64,000 nucleotides of DNA from Carya illinoinensis. Taxonomy: Eukaryota; Streptophyta; Magnoliopsida; Fagales; Juglandaceae. Shown in pieces: positions 21,557 through 32,490 of this stretch. Below the pieces are notes generated by a model. That model saw only the letters and a program-made list of their open reading frames with translations, did not search any database and had not been told where the DNA came from. The translations under genes and the position numbers were made by a program. Position 1 is the stretch's first letter. Every line of letters starts with the position of its first letter. The DNA lies in assembly GCF_018687715.1 (NCBI RefSeq), contig NC_056758.1, positions 15,009,501-15,073,500 of the forward strand. Direction: 5' to 3'.

Positions 21557-22270
21557 CGGCTTACTTAATGGCTCTTTTTATTTATCATTGCCAGATTGGA
21601 GTTGGAGAGATCGACATATAAAAAAAGCAACATTGAATTCCTCCCACATGATGCTGTTTTACCCAACCCACAATGCCCAGGTGCACATTGTTATAGCTGA
21701 CTAGATATAATTTTTAAATATAGAGGAGCAAGACAATTGAACAATTTGAATGCATGTACACATTTTCAGATAATGTTTAGAAGTAACAATGTGTTCTATA
21801 TATTTAGTAGTTTGTAAGTTGTAGGTTCTGGGTTCCAATTGGCCCACCCCAATGAATAGCCGATAACTACATTAATGTGAATTCCCAATTGGGTTTGGAT
21901 GAATGAATGTGTTTGATTTATTATATTAGATGAAATGATGCTCAAAGCTTTGATCCTACATGTTCATCAGTGCATATAATGATTGTTCTAGGGTTTTCTT
22001 TTCTGTTTCCTATTTCTAAGTACTTAATATTGGGTGTTGGATAAACACTAAAAGTGTTATATAACAATGGAACAAAAAGAATCATAAGTTTATGTGTGGT
22101 TGTTTCATGTAGGTGAAAAATGAATGTAAATTAATATATTAGATTATGATTGAAAAGTGTTCCACTTGGACTAATATATTAATATATTAGGCATACAGTT
22201 TTGCAGATGACTTCAAAATTAATTTTGTAATTTATTATTTGTGGCGACTAAATATCGCCGGAAATAATCC

Positions 22271-22651
22271 TAAAAGCAACAAAAGAAGCAATTGTCGCTT
22301 TTGATATTCAGTATTTGCAGCACTTTGGGAGTAATTGCAGCAATTTTAGAGCGTTGCAAAAAAGAGTAAAAGCAACGAAAGAAGTAATTGTTGCTTTTGA
22401 TATTAAGTATTTACAACACTTTTTAGTAATTGCAACGATTTAGGAGTGTTGCAAAAAACATTAAAAGCAACGAAAGAAGTAATTGTTGCTTTTGATATTA
22501 AGTATTTGTAGCACTTTTTAGTATTTACAGCTATTTAAGTGCGTTGCAAAAAATATTAAAGGCAACGAAAAAAAATAACGCTACTTTTATTTAAGTATTT
22601 TTGCAGTGAAATGTGTGGCTTTTCCAACAATTGATATTGCTGCAATAAGTG
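22271..22651. repeat. 95-bp subterminal tandem repeats of the CACTA element
   Basis: Units starting TAAAAGCAAC at 22271, 22367 and 22462, and a variant at 22557 (TAAAGGCAAC), are spaced 96, 95 and 95 bp. Each unit contains inverted GTTGC/GCAAC motifs. Subterminal repeats of this kind are the usual binding array of CACTA transposases. Confidence 0.85.
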
Positions 22652-22885
22652 TTTTGCAGCAATAGAACTTGGAATGTTGTAGAACATTCCCAACACGAAA
22701 ATTTGGAATTTATAGCAAAAATATTTCACTACAAATAGTAGCCTTTGCAACTTTTTTCAAAGTCGTTGCAATTGATCATAAATGAAAGGATTATAGCGTC
22801 AAACGTGCAAGGAACTAAGAAACACTGCAATTGAGGTATTGCAACGTTTTAAGTAGTATTTGCAATGATTTTGAGCACTGTAAAA

Positions 22886-22904
22886 GGCCGGATTCCTTGT
22901 AGTG
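22886..22904 (-). repeat. right terminal inverted repeat of the CACTA element
   Basis: Reverse complement CACTACAAGGAATCCGGCC, 17 of 19 positions identical to the left end at 3805-3823. Confidence 0.8.
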
Positions 22905-24170
22905 AATTTGCTCTCTAATTTATGTTCATCTTATGACTTTTATTTTTTTATTTCATTTTAGTTTGTAAATTTCTTGTTTTTAATAGGGTCCTTTAATTTT
23001 TTTTTCCTTTTTATACTATTTCTTAAATCCTTTTCTAATATTTTATTCACAAAACGCACACGATATGTCCAACTTCACTACATGTGTAGAACTGCTATTA
23101 GTGTTGATATCTTATTTCTACCAATGTACTAATAATTATGATGGGGATGCAAGTTTATTATTATTATTATTATTATGACCATTGGGAGTTGAAGGTCTAT
23201 GTTAATGATGAATTTTGCACACTGGATACTGGGTTTAGTTACTTGTAACATAGAAAATATGAGGGGCTCGGGGTGGAAGGGATACCTTCGATGCCTAAGT
23301 TAGTTTTTCGTTCTTTAGGAAGAGTTTTAGTGAGCAAGAAAGCATTGAGAGTGATTCTAACTTGGTACACAACCTTTATACTGCCTGCCGAGGTGATCCC
23401 CTATATGCAGTGTCAGAGGTGCCTATCTTTCATAAGGGACCTCACCTTTGATTGGGCATGGCCTTCTCGGGCCACATCCTTGTATAGGTTGGTGACTGCG
23501 GCACTTCCAAAGCGTTCTAGTCAAGGACAGGGGGTTGTGTTGCTCACCTTGTCAGGGATAGGCCAGGTGCTTCATTGTGATCCCTGCCCACGTGTCATGT
23601 CAGTCCTTAAGGGTGACGTGGCCTTATCATTACGTGTGTGTGTGCATGATAGTGTCAGAAATGCTAGTGTACCATCATTCCACATCTACACCCTTCTTGA
23701 GTGGGCTTGGGCCTCTTTCCCCTTTCCCTGACTTATGGGCCAACTACACTTTGATCATTGGGCCTCCTGGGTAAGTTAAGCCCGACTCATTAGGGGATGT
23801 AAATGCCTTTTCCAGTTATCCTACAAATTCCTACTGTACATATATAATGCAAATTGTTATTATTTCATTTTCTTTTTTGTGTCTGGGGGCTTATCATGTC
23901 TAGCATGGGGAGCTGCTTGTCACACCATTTGTCTATTTTCCCACAATGAATGTTGAGTTTGATGGCTTGATCCCATATTCTCTTGTGCAACAAAAATCGC
24001 AGGACTTGTCACCCCATCGTTTCGTTTCTTGATGACACATGTCACTTTCTTGTCTGGGAAACCCGATTGTCACGATTGCCTATTTAAGCTCAAGCCCCAT
24101 ATTACTTTGACCTTCTTGCTCTCTCGTATTTCTTGCTTCCCTTGTGACTTTCGTTTGCTTTTCCCTTTAG
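22905..24170. other. spacer, possible 3' LTR remains of the Tat-like element
   Basis: No coding similarity was recognised; the frame at 23273-23731 has no family features. A (TTA)n tract lies at about 23155-23177. In the minus orientation this stretch lies beyond the antisense ORF, where the 3' LTR of a Tat-like element is expected. A C-rich run near 24261 (GATCCCCCCGAGG) could be its purine tract on the minus strand. I could not define LTR ends. Confidence 0.3.
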
Positions 24171-26120
24171 TTCTTCCTAGTCTTCTTCCTCTTTATTAAT
24201 CTTTGAACGCTTCCAATCGGCCCAAGAACACCTCACATTCTTGGGCCCTAGGGGTCTAGATCCCCCCGAGGTCCATGATAAGTCCCAATACTTCGATGGG
24301 TCTCACTAGGCTTTGGTGGTCAATTCTGTAGACCTAAGGTCCTTTAGATCTTCTTTTGGGGTGCTTGACTCCACCAGCTTTGAGGCTCCAATGAATTGCA
24401 AACGGTAGTTGACTCGAATGGTTTTTCCACGAAAGTGGCATTATATCCCTCGATGTTCACCAACAGACTGCGAATTTCTTTCTACTGCCCAGTCGAGAGG
24501 TTTTGGACTTCTTCCACCTAGCTCCATTGCAGCTTCACTTGAACGCATGGAGAATTTTGTTGTGTTGCTGCTCATTTGGCACATGGTCTTGGGACCCCTC
24601 GACAAAGGTTACCCAAACCTGAAGGCCAGAGAATTTATGTTCAACACGAGGTGTTGCGTTTGGGTAGCAACCTGTGCAACATTCATTACCGTGTGAGACA
24701 TAGGGTTGCCCGCCTGGAATCCCCTTTTTCCCACGTCAAAGATTGGTTTAGGCTATTTTTCTTAGTGACAGGAGAAGGATCAGAGTTTCCTGCTAAAGAA
24801 GATATTCACCACGAGTTTCCCATTCGCATTGTCTGGGGTGTCGTGTCGGATGACAAGAAGATTTTCTGGAACAAGCTTAGCTGGAGGCAAGTCATGCTTG
24901 GGTTAAGGTGCACCCAGATGACATTGATTTCGATGCCTTGCTTACCATGGACAACATTGACCGATTCTTGGTGTCATCGAACCAATCCCACGTCAGTGGG
25001 AGATGCCTCCCGAGGGGTTAGTCATCTTCTCAAGGGAGGAAGAGGGTTGGAAAAAGTCTTGTATCAATGTAAAGGAGAACTAGGAGTCATCAGGGTTAGG
25101 CAACAGTGATAGTAGCTCTGAACCTCTAAGGTGGCCTCCAGTGGGCTAGTCTTCCCAAGCTCTATCCAAGTCAAAGGCCGCGGAGCCCATTCGCGAACAA
25201 CTACATTCTTCAAGAGGTGCTAGTGCTTCTTGCGCTAAACAACCACCCTTTCCACCGCCATTGGTATTTCAGTCTCCCACCCCACCAAGCAATTCAGAGC
25301 CGGAAGGGATCCTTAGCCAAGGGGAGGAAGAGTTAGACAAAGCCTTCTTCTTGGCTTTCCTTGACCTCCCCCTAAGGGATTCTCAAGTCTTTGTCCCACC
25401 ACCCAAGGTACTCCTTGAGATGGTCCCCTCCCCCAATGTTGGCGACTACGAAGTGGTCGTCGATGCTGAGGCGACATAGTGCTCGGGTGACACCAAGGAA
25501 GTCTTTTCTTCACACTCAAATTTGGCCACAAGGTCATCCATGGGCCACCCCGAGGCTCTTGATCTCGATGAGGAAAGGATCTCCATCCCTGACACTCTAT
25601 TCCGCATTTCCCCCCAACCTGAGGTTGCCTCATCTATGGCCCTAGGAGAGTTTGTTGAAGTAGTTACCCTTTAACCGAAATGGGGATGTCGGGAGGTCTT
25701 TGGGTTGAAGGAGTCTTCTGGGCATGTCCTCGTGGCCAAGGAGCTGGTGACGCTAAGGGGCTACAGGAACTGGGGCTACTTAGAGAGGAAGGTGTCTTGA
25801 AGGACACCATAGGCAACCATGAGGCCGCGGGTGCGTCCGAGCGGATACTACCACTGAATGGGAAGTCGAGGAGACATCCCAACTGGAGAGTGCGGCCACC
25901 CTTGAGGTTGAGGTATGCCCGCATTGGAGGCTCTTGAACACGAAACTATCGTTGGTCATGAAGTCGAAGGACTGACTGTGTAGGAGGTGCTTGAGCACAC
26001 GACAGTCATTGATCAAAAGGTTGTGGGAATGCTTGTGTTGGAGTTCACGACTGGGATGGTCGAGCTGGGGCCAACAAGGGGCTCGAAGAAGCAAGAATGT
26101 TCGGGCAGGCACCGAGAGAG
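24170..26120 (+). pseudogene. antisense ORF of a Tat-like element, N-terminal part
   Basis: In the frame around 24490 the sequence reads REVLDFFHLAPLQLHLNAWR. In a second frame it continues HVKDWFRLFFLVTGEGSEF and FPIRIVWGVVSDDKK (about 24735-24860). These are the hallmark blocks of the 'putative gypsy type transposon' domain (Pfam PF04195 type: LD.....P.QL.PNAWR, then W..RFF.V.....EF ... FPI...WG). In Tat/Ogre-type elements such an ORF lies between integrase and 3' LTR on the opposite strand, which is the arrangement here because integrase remains are on the minus strand at the right edge. The later part (25260-26100) is P/S/E-rich. Several stops and frameshifts break it. It continues at 32940 after an insertion. 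Confidence 0.6.
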
Positions 26121-26124
26121 GGTG

Positions 26125-26476
26125 TCACGGATGGTGATAGAATTAGTGGTAAAAAGTTTTCAATTCACCCTTATTAGGTCTTGGTCCATGGTGTCTCCAA
26201 AATTCAATTTTTGGCCTGGTCTCAGGGTGTGGTTTTTTTGTACTGAATTGGACCAAAACTAACCAAATCACTTACATCTATATTTTTGTAAATATTATAT
26301 ATAAAATTATTTTATATAGTAGTTGTATAAGTTAATTATGTAAGTTTCATCTAATCTATCACCCTATAAAATATAAAATAATATATGCTATCAATTAGTT
26401 AATCAAAGTAAAATAATATCATATGATACTATATGTTATTATATGTAAATACATACTCTACTATTTACACCTAATG
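26125..26476. other. AT-rich decayed segment left of the LINE
   Basis: It is contiguous with 32491-32930 once the LINE is removed. Both outer edges carry loosely matching inverted stretches (left GGTGATAGAATTAGTGG near 26133; right, reverse-complemented, GGGGTGGAATTAGTTCGG near 32925), as in an old hAT-like non-autonomous element inserted in the Tat-like antisense ORF. The ends are too decayed to define a TSD. Confidence 0.35.
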
Positions 26477-26610
26477 AAAGTAATAGGGATATACGTTGGT
26501 TGGGCAGTGGGTCATTCTCTTTCTCTTTTGAGTAAGAGTGAGATTTTAGTCTTCTTACGCCTGTAGGGAGAGTTTGTCTCTCAAGGTGAGAGTTTCAGTC
26601 ATCACAAGCC

Positions 26611-27655
26611 ATGGTTATGGAGGAAGAGGATATTTCCAAGAGGTGGGAGAGACTGCATCTATCTCAAGAGGAAAGCAAGGTATTCCATGTCTCTAATAAA
26701 GGAACGTCAGGTAACTCCACAAGGTGGAAGTACTGTATTATTGGTGGCATACTGGCGGATAAAGGAATAAGTAATGAAGCCTTTCGTGTGACTATGTCTC
26801 AAGTGTGGAAATTAGAAGGTTGGGTGCAATTCAAGGATCTCAGAAACCACAAATTCTTGATAGAGTTCCAACATCTTGCTGATAAGGAGAAAGTACTAGG
26901 GGGTAGACCGTGGTTCTTTGATCGCAACATTCTGTCCCTTCAAGAAGTTGATGAAAAAATGCCCATGAACTCAGTTAGTTTTAACTTTGAACCCTTCTAG
27001 GTACAATTGCATGGGCTCCCCTTGGCTGCAATGACTGTGGAAGTTAGTACTCAGCTGGGTGCTTCCATTGGGAAGTAATCCGTGTAGATGCAGATTCAAA
27101 TGGCTGGGCTTGGGGCAAATGTATGAGGGTGAGAGTGGCTGTGAACTTGAACAAACCATTACTGGGGGGGAAGTGGTTAAAGATGGAAAACCAGACACAT
27201 TGGATTTCATGCAAGTATGAAAGGCTCCAAAATATATGCTTCACATGTGGAATCTTATCACATAAAGGTCAAAGTTGTAGCAAAGCTAAGGGGGCAAGTT
27301 CAGAGGAGGGAAAGCTAAGAGAGCAATTTGGTCCATGGATTAGAGCTCAGCCTATGAATTCCTCCATATTTGACTTCCATAAATATGGTGGCTCTGGGGA
27401 GTCTAACCACCAGAAGGGGTGGCACAAAGAAGAAGAGGAAGCCGCGGTTAATGCTGATACGAAAGGTGAAAAGGAATGCAACTTGGTGAGTCATCTCGAG
27501 CCATTCAAAGAGCCTCCTAAAAGGAAAACTACAGCTTTGTCCTCTAAGGTAGGGGAGGTTGGTGAGGAATTCACGGGACCTTGTTTAAGGATGGGACATT
27601 CAGACCTGGACAGACTTCGAACTTGGAAGGCCAGGGTGCAAAGGGAGAGGCTATG
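26611..27655 (+). pseudogene. LINE ORF1, gag-like RNA-binding protein
   Basis: The frame starts MVMEEEDISKRWERLHLSQE. It runs through a DUF4283-type domain (RPWFFDRNILSLQEVDE) to a TAG at 26998-27000, where relatives have PFWVQ.HGLPL (TGG>TAG). After a frame change (from 27123) it continues with VRVAVNLNKPLLGGKWLKM and the CCHC knuckle CFTCGILSHKGQSC (C-X2-C-X4-H-X4-C intact). The C-terminal part, again frame-shifted, is a basic low-complexity tail (27707-28066). The protein binds the element's RNA. Confidence 0.8.
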
Positions 27656-28062
27656 ATCAATGTAGGATCTCAGGAAGATATTGAAATGGTGGCTACCTGA
27701 GGTGACATGTCCCATGTGGAAACAGAAAATCATAAGGCTTCTGAGGCAAGCCTGCAGGAGAGTATATGCACTATTGGCAAGGGCACCTTGGGAATATTTA
27801 GGAAGTCAGATGAGGTAGGCAAAAACTCTAGTAGGAGCACTGTAAAGAAAAGGGGGCCTACATGGAAAAGGAAAGCTAGGGAGGTGAGTCCTCGAGTGAC
27901 TAGAGCAAGAGAGGCAAGTTCAAAAAAGAGGGGTACTAGTGATAGTAGCTATGAGGGGGTGGTGGGTCTGCCAAGGAAAAAATTAAGGTTGGCTGAACTC
28001 AGTGCAGGAGACATTTCCAGTTCCCAATTGGTGGAGGCTGCCTTACAGCCCCACCAAAGGCC

Positions 28063-29680
28063 ATGATAGGCCTTAGCTGGAACTGTAGGGGGCTTGGGAA
28101 CCCCCATACAATCAGAGAGCTTCAAATGTTGGTGAAAACTAAGTGGCCCAAGTTTATTTTCTTAATCAAAACTAAATGTGGTAGGAAAAAGGTTGAGGAG
28201 GTGAGGTCAAGGGTGGGTTTTGACTGTTCTATTGTGGTTGAAAGCAGGGGTTTGAGTGGAGGACTAGCTTTCATGTGGCATAGTGAGGATAATTTTATCC
28301 TTCAATCATACTCTCAGCATCATATATCTATGCTTCTGCAACTAGAACACAACAGTGAACAAGTTCTTTTAACTGGTTTTTATGGCTCGCCAGTAACAGC
28401 TCATAGGAAAGAAAGTTGGAAGCTTTTGAAATTTTTGAAACCAAGAGAGGGTCTAGCATGGCTATGCTTTGGAGATTTCAATGAGACATTGCACCTACAT
28501 GAGAAGCAAGCGGGAGCTATGAGACCTTACCACCAGATGGAAGAGTTTAGAAGCAGTTTGGTAGAGTGTGGCTTGAGTGACATGGGGTTTGAAGGCAATA
28601 AATTCACGTGGTGTAACAATAGAGAGGCGCCTTTTTTCACCAAGGAAAGACTAGACCGTGCTTTGGGAAATTTGGAACTGACCTTGAGCTTCTCTGACTA
28701 TTGCCTCTAGGTTCTTGCAGCACAATCTTCAGATCATAGCCCACTAGTAATGCATCTTAAGAAGGGAGGGAGAAGGTATGTCAGTAATGGGAGTGGTAAG
28801 GAGCGAATCTTCAGATATGAAGCTTCCTGGAAATTGCATGAAGAATGCAATGTAATTGTAGCAAATTGCTGGTCCTCTCAAGTGCAGCAAAGAGGATCAC
28901 ATATGTGGTGGTCTCAGCAATGCCTGGGCAAGTGTAAAGAAGACCTAGTGAAATGGAGCAATACCATCCTTAAACAACATAGGAAAATTATCCAATCGAA
29001 GCTGGCTCATTTGGCTATTTTGTAGGAAGGTAACACAGGAACAAATAATGGTATTATCAAGGAAGTTCAGCTGGAAATTGACAAGCTACTGGAAGAGGAA
29101 AATGTCAAATGGAAACAAAGGGCAAAGCAAGCTTGGCTCAAAGATGGAGATAGTAACTCTAAGTTCTTCCACAGATGTGCTAATCAGAGGAGGAAAACTA
29201 ATGAGATCAATTGCTTGGTTAGAGAAGATGGTAGCCTGACCAGGGACTTAGAGGAAATCTCTGAGTGCTTTGGGAATTACTACCAATCCCTTTTCTCTTC
29301 AAGCAATCCTGTGGGAATTGGTGGGTGCATAGCCAGGCTTGACAAAAAAGTGGATGGGAACATGAACACCTTACTTGATGCAGAATTCTCGGTTAGTGAC
29401 GTAAAAGAAGCTTTGTTTCAGATGAAACCCCTCGGTTCCCCTGGACCAGATGGATTCCCTGCTGAATTCTACCAAGCTCATTCGAACATTGTTGGTGAAA
29501 AAGTTACTCAAGCTGTTCTAGAAGTTCTCAATTCAGGGGGAGATATCAGTGGTATTAACAAAACTTTTATAGTACTCATTCCCAAGGTAAAAGGCCCTAA
29601 AACTGTTATGGAGTTCAAACCCATCTCGTTGTGTAATGTTTTATACAAAGTAGTATCAAAGGTAGTTTCCAATAGACTTA
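28063..29680 (+). pseudogene. LINE ORF2 part 1: endonuclease and start of reverse transcriptase
   Basis: It starts MIGLSWNCRGLGNPHTIREL, the AP-endonuclease-like domain that nicks target DNA. LCFGDFNETL and SSDHSPL keep the catalytic Asp/Asn and the final Asp-His. The catalytic Glu, normally in FL.ETK, is Lys here (IFLIKTKC). In-frame stops occur at about 28708 and 29023. A linker with WLKDGDSNSKFFHRCANQRR, then GSPGPDGFPAEFYQ and KPISLCNVLYKVVSK, leads into the reverse transcriptase. The frame is interrupted by the MITE at 29681. Confidence 0.85.
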
Positions 29681-29906
29681 GGCCCCGTTTGGTTACACAG
29701 ATGAGATGAGATGAGATGAGATGAGATGTTTTAAATAGTAATAAATAAAATATTGTTATAATATAATTTTTGAATATTAATTTTGTATTGGGATTTGAAA
29801 AAGTTAGATTGTTTATTATATTTTGTATTGGGATTTGAAAAAGGTGTAATGATGAGTTGAGATGAGATGAGATGAGATTTTTGGTTTTGGCTAAACAAAC
29901 AAGGCC
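29681..29906. mobile_element. Tourist/Harbinger-like MITE inside the LINE
   Basis: 226 bp. The left end is GGCCCCGTTTGGTTAC; the right end, reverse-complemented, is GGCCTTGTTTGTTTAG. It is flanked by TTA (29678-29680, 29907-29909), the target preference and TSD of PIF/Harbinger elements. Just inside both ends are ATGAGATGAG-type repeats in inverted orientation, so the copy can fold into a long hairpin. Removing it with one TTA restores the reading NRLKMILP of the LINE reverse transcriptase. Confidence 0.88.
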
Positions 29907-29909
29907 TTA

Positions 29910-30880
29910 AGATGATCCTCCCTCATATTGTCTCCCAAACACAAAGTGCCTTTGTTAGTGGGAGATTGATCCTTGATAATGTAATAGTGGCTTTTGAAAC
30001 CATGCATTCTATGTCAATTAGAGGAGGGAGACAACAAAGTCATATGGTCATTAAGCTTGATATGAGCAAAGCATATGACAGGATTGAGTGGGGCTTCCTA
30101 CATGCAGTTATGGTAAAGCTGGGATTTTCTGAGAAGTGGATTAGGTTGGTTATGGGCTGTGTATCAAGTGTGTCTTACTCTCTGCTCATTAATGGTTCCT
30201 CCCAAGGTTTTTTTAAACCCTCAAGAGGCATTAGACAGGGGGACCCCCTCTCCCCATACCTATTCCTGCTAGTGTCTGAAGTGCTTAGTAATCTCCTTAA
30301 CCATGCTGAAAGGAACAAAAGAATTCATGGATTTCCTGTAGGCAAGGGCCAGATCAACATTAACCACTTGCTTTTTACAGATGATTGCTTGTTGTTTTGT
30401 AGAGTAAAAGCTGAGGAATGGGCCACTATTAACTCTCTACTCAGTATTTATGAAGGGGCCTCGGGTCAGAAGATCAACAAAGAAAAAACTTCAATCTACT
30501 TCAATGCAAACACTAGACCAGAAGCTAAAGACTACATATTGGGGATTGCTAGCACCAGAGCTACCACGTGCTATGAGAGGTATCTTGGTCTGCCTTCTCT
30601 GGTGGGTAGATCAAGGTACAAATCCTTCAAAAGTATTCTTGACAGAGTAAGAAGCAGAGTGAGCAACTGGAAGACAAAGCTCCTATCACAGGCAGGGAAA
30701 GAGATTCTCCTCAAACCAATCATCCAGGCTCTTCCAACGTATAGTATGGGAGTTTTCAAGCTCCCAAAGGTGATATTGAAGGAAATTAACAAGGTGATGA
30801 ACCAGTTCTGGTGGGGCCAACAAGACAAGGGAAATAAAGTACATTGGGTCTCTTGGAGTCAAATGGGAAGATCAAAGTAA
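29910..30880 (+). pseudogene. LINE ORF2 part 2: reverse transcriptase core
   Basis: It continues from the MITE with QTQSAFVSGRLILDNVIVAF, VIKLDMSKAYDRIEW (catalytic Asp), GIRQGDPLSPYLFLL and the catalytic box FTDDCLLFC (usually FADD). It ends in ILLKPIIQALPTYSMGVFKL and a double TAA near 30878. The frame is offset by one relative to part 1, as expected from the 229-bp insertion. Confidence 0.88.
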
Positions 30881-31910
30881 TAAGGAGGGATGGGGTTCTG
30901 AGATTTTGAGAGTTTTAACACAGCACTCTTGGCTAAGCAAGCTTGGCGCATCATCCAGTTCCCTGCATCTCTAGCCTCCCAAGTACTCAAGGCAAAATAC
31001 TTCAGGAACTCTAGCTTTCTTCATGCCAAATTGGGGGCTAGACCATCACTTATTTGGAGGAGTATTTGGTCCTCAAGGGATCTCATTGAGAAAGGATCTA
31101 TGTTGAGAATTGGTAATGGAAAGGAGACCAAAATATGGAAGGATAGATGGTTACCTCAACCATCATCCTTTATGGTTCAGAGACACGGGCAAGACATTGT
31201 TGAGGAAGCTTTGGTAGCTGAACTAATAAATGAAGAAACCAAGCAGTGGGACAGAGAAAAGATCTTAAGGTTGCTTCGCCCTACAAATGCTGTAATTATT
31301 CAGAAGATTCATGTGAGCACGAGTGAGGCAAAGGATAGACTTATCTAGCTAGGCACTAAAGATGGTGGATTCACAGTTAAGAGTGCATATCATTTGCAAA
31401 TGGAACTCACAACAGGTCAGAGGGGTCAATCACCAATTGGAGCACTTAATTTTAAAAACTGGACCTGTTTTTGGAAACTAAAGGTTCCCAATGCAGTTAA
31501 GGTTTTCCTGTGGAGATCTTGCTTAGAGTCATTGCCTACCATGTTAAATCTTTTCAAGAAGAAGATAGTGAGCTCTCGTTTATGCCCAGTTTGTTGCAGT
31601 TCTGATGAGACAGCAGGCCATATTTTGTGGAACTGTCCCTCAGCCATGGATGTATGGAGTTATGGACCAAAAAGACTCCAAAAGAGATCTGTGAGGGCAG
31701 AGAGTTTTGTCAAGATAATTAAGGGGTTAAAGGACCAATGTGATATACAAATGTTGGGGGCTTTTGCTTTGACAGCAAGGGATATCTGGTAGAGGAGAAA
31801 CAAGTTTGTTTTTTAGGGATCCTTTCTACATCCTAGAGTTCTAGCAGGATCCATCCTAGAGTTCTAGCATAGAGGGCTGCTCTTCAACTTGAGGCCTTTA
31901 AAATTGCTCA
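30881..31910 (+). pseudogene. LINE ORF2 part 3: post-RT zinc-binding region
   Basis: The same frame continues after stops: AKQAWRIIQFPASLASQVLK, RIGNGKETKIWKDRWLP, then the zf-RVT-type region VFLWRSCLESLPTMLNLFKK with CPVCCSSDETAGHILWNCP (C-X2-C ... H-X4-C). TGG>TAG at about 31346 separates the halves. A short direct duplication (CATCCTAGAGTTCTAGCA at about 31830-31870) precedes a frame change. Confidence 0.75.
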
Positions 31911-31911
31911 A

Positions 31912-32439
31912 GTGGTTCCAATGTCAGCCTCCCGAATGCATACCAGCCAGGCATCAAGTTGGATCCCACCACCTGAGGGAGTTGTTAAGATAAAATGGGA
32001 TGCAGCTTTGAGTGAAGCTCATGACAGGGTGGGGTTTGGTCTAATAGCTCGAGATCATATGGGTAGTGTGGTTGCTGTAAAGAAGGTAGCTAAGAGTGGC
32101 TGTGTTGCTCCATTGCTGGCAGAGGCAATTGGAGGACTTCAAGCTGCTATGTTTGCATCTGAGTTGAACCTGTCTTCAGTAATCTTGGAGGGTGATTCTC
32201 TACAGGTAGTCCAAGGTATTGGTCTTCACAAGGAGAGGTGGGATAGTGTAGGTTTGGTCATGTCAAACACTAGAAACCTTCTCACTAGATTCGTACATTT
32301 CAGTGTTTCTTTTGTTAAGAGGTGTGGCAATCAAAAAGCACATTGTTTAGCTAAGAAAGCCTTAGTTATTTCTAAGGATTCATCTACAAGGGTCGGTCAG
32401 CCTAATTGTAATATGTACTCTTCTTTGTCATTAAGTTGA
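31912..32439 (+). pseudogene. LINE ORF2 part 4: RNase H domain
   Basis: The frame reads VVKIKWDAALSEAHDRVGFG, then LIARDHMGSV, LLAEAIGGLQAAMFASEL, VILEGDSLQVVQGI and KAHCLAKKAL. This is the plant RNase H-like domain with its D, E and D (W-D-A, A-E-A, E-G-D-S) kept. It lies at the end of ORF2 and is followed by a short 3' UTR and the A tail. Confidence 0.82.
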
Positions 32440-32490
32440 ATATACAAGCAACTTTCCTTTCAAAAAAAAAAAAAAAATTAAAGTAATAGG

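Larger units (their letters stand above)
19406..22250 (+). other. right interior of the CACTA element, intron-like DNA
   Basis: T-rich, intron-like sequence without long frames, holding the pyrophosphatase exon (21306-21371) and the next exon's first codons (21533-21550). An exon-like piece after TTGCAG near 20392 (reads CEHLSEVRGKSC) and another at about 21598-21680 (reads SNIEFLPHDAVLPNPQC in one frame) could not be assigned. Confidence 0.35.
3805..22904 (+). mobile_element. non-autonomous CACTA-type transposon carrying host gene fragments
   Basis: The left end reads CACTACAAGAAATCTGGCC and the right end, reverse-complemented, CACTACAAGGAATCCGGCC: 17 of 19 positions agree and both begin with the diagnostic CACTA. 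The subterminal regions are rich in TTGCAAC/GTTGC motifs, including about four 95-bp tandem repeats at the right. Without the Athila-like insertion (9612-19400 plus 5-bp TSD) it is about 9.3 kb. No CACTA transposase was seen, so it is non-autonomous. It contains exon fragments of at least three unrelated host genes, as in Pack-CACTA elements. AATTT lies directly outside both ends (3800-3804 and 22905-22909), whereas CACTA elements usually make 3-bp duplications. Confidence 0.75.
26488..32479 (+). mobile_element. full-length L1-type LINE
   Basis: About 6.0 kb (5.76 kb without the MITE). It is flanked by the 11-bp duplication AAAGTAATAGG (26477-26487 and 32480-32490) and ends in a 16-base A tail at 32462-32477. 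It has ORF1 (RNA-binding, CCHC knuckle) and ORF2 (endonuclease, reverse transcriptase, zinc-knuckle-like region, RNase H), the architecture of plant L1 elements. Many stops and a MITE insertion inactivate it. The complete 5' end and TSD show that it inserted by target-primed reverse transcription without 5' truncation. Confidence 0.93.

Noticed and set aside
22271..22651. Regularly spaced repeats considered as a CRISPR array
   Set aside because: Units are 95-bp tandem repeats without unique spacers, within the subterminal region of a plant transposon.
3805..22904. Mutator-type (MULE) element with gene capture
   Set aside because: The ends begin with CACTA, are short (19 bp), and no 9-bp duplication is present.
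23273..23731. 152-residue plus-strand frame
   Set aside because: No recognisable domain; it lies where LTR remains of the Tat-like element are expected.
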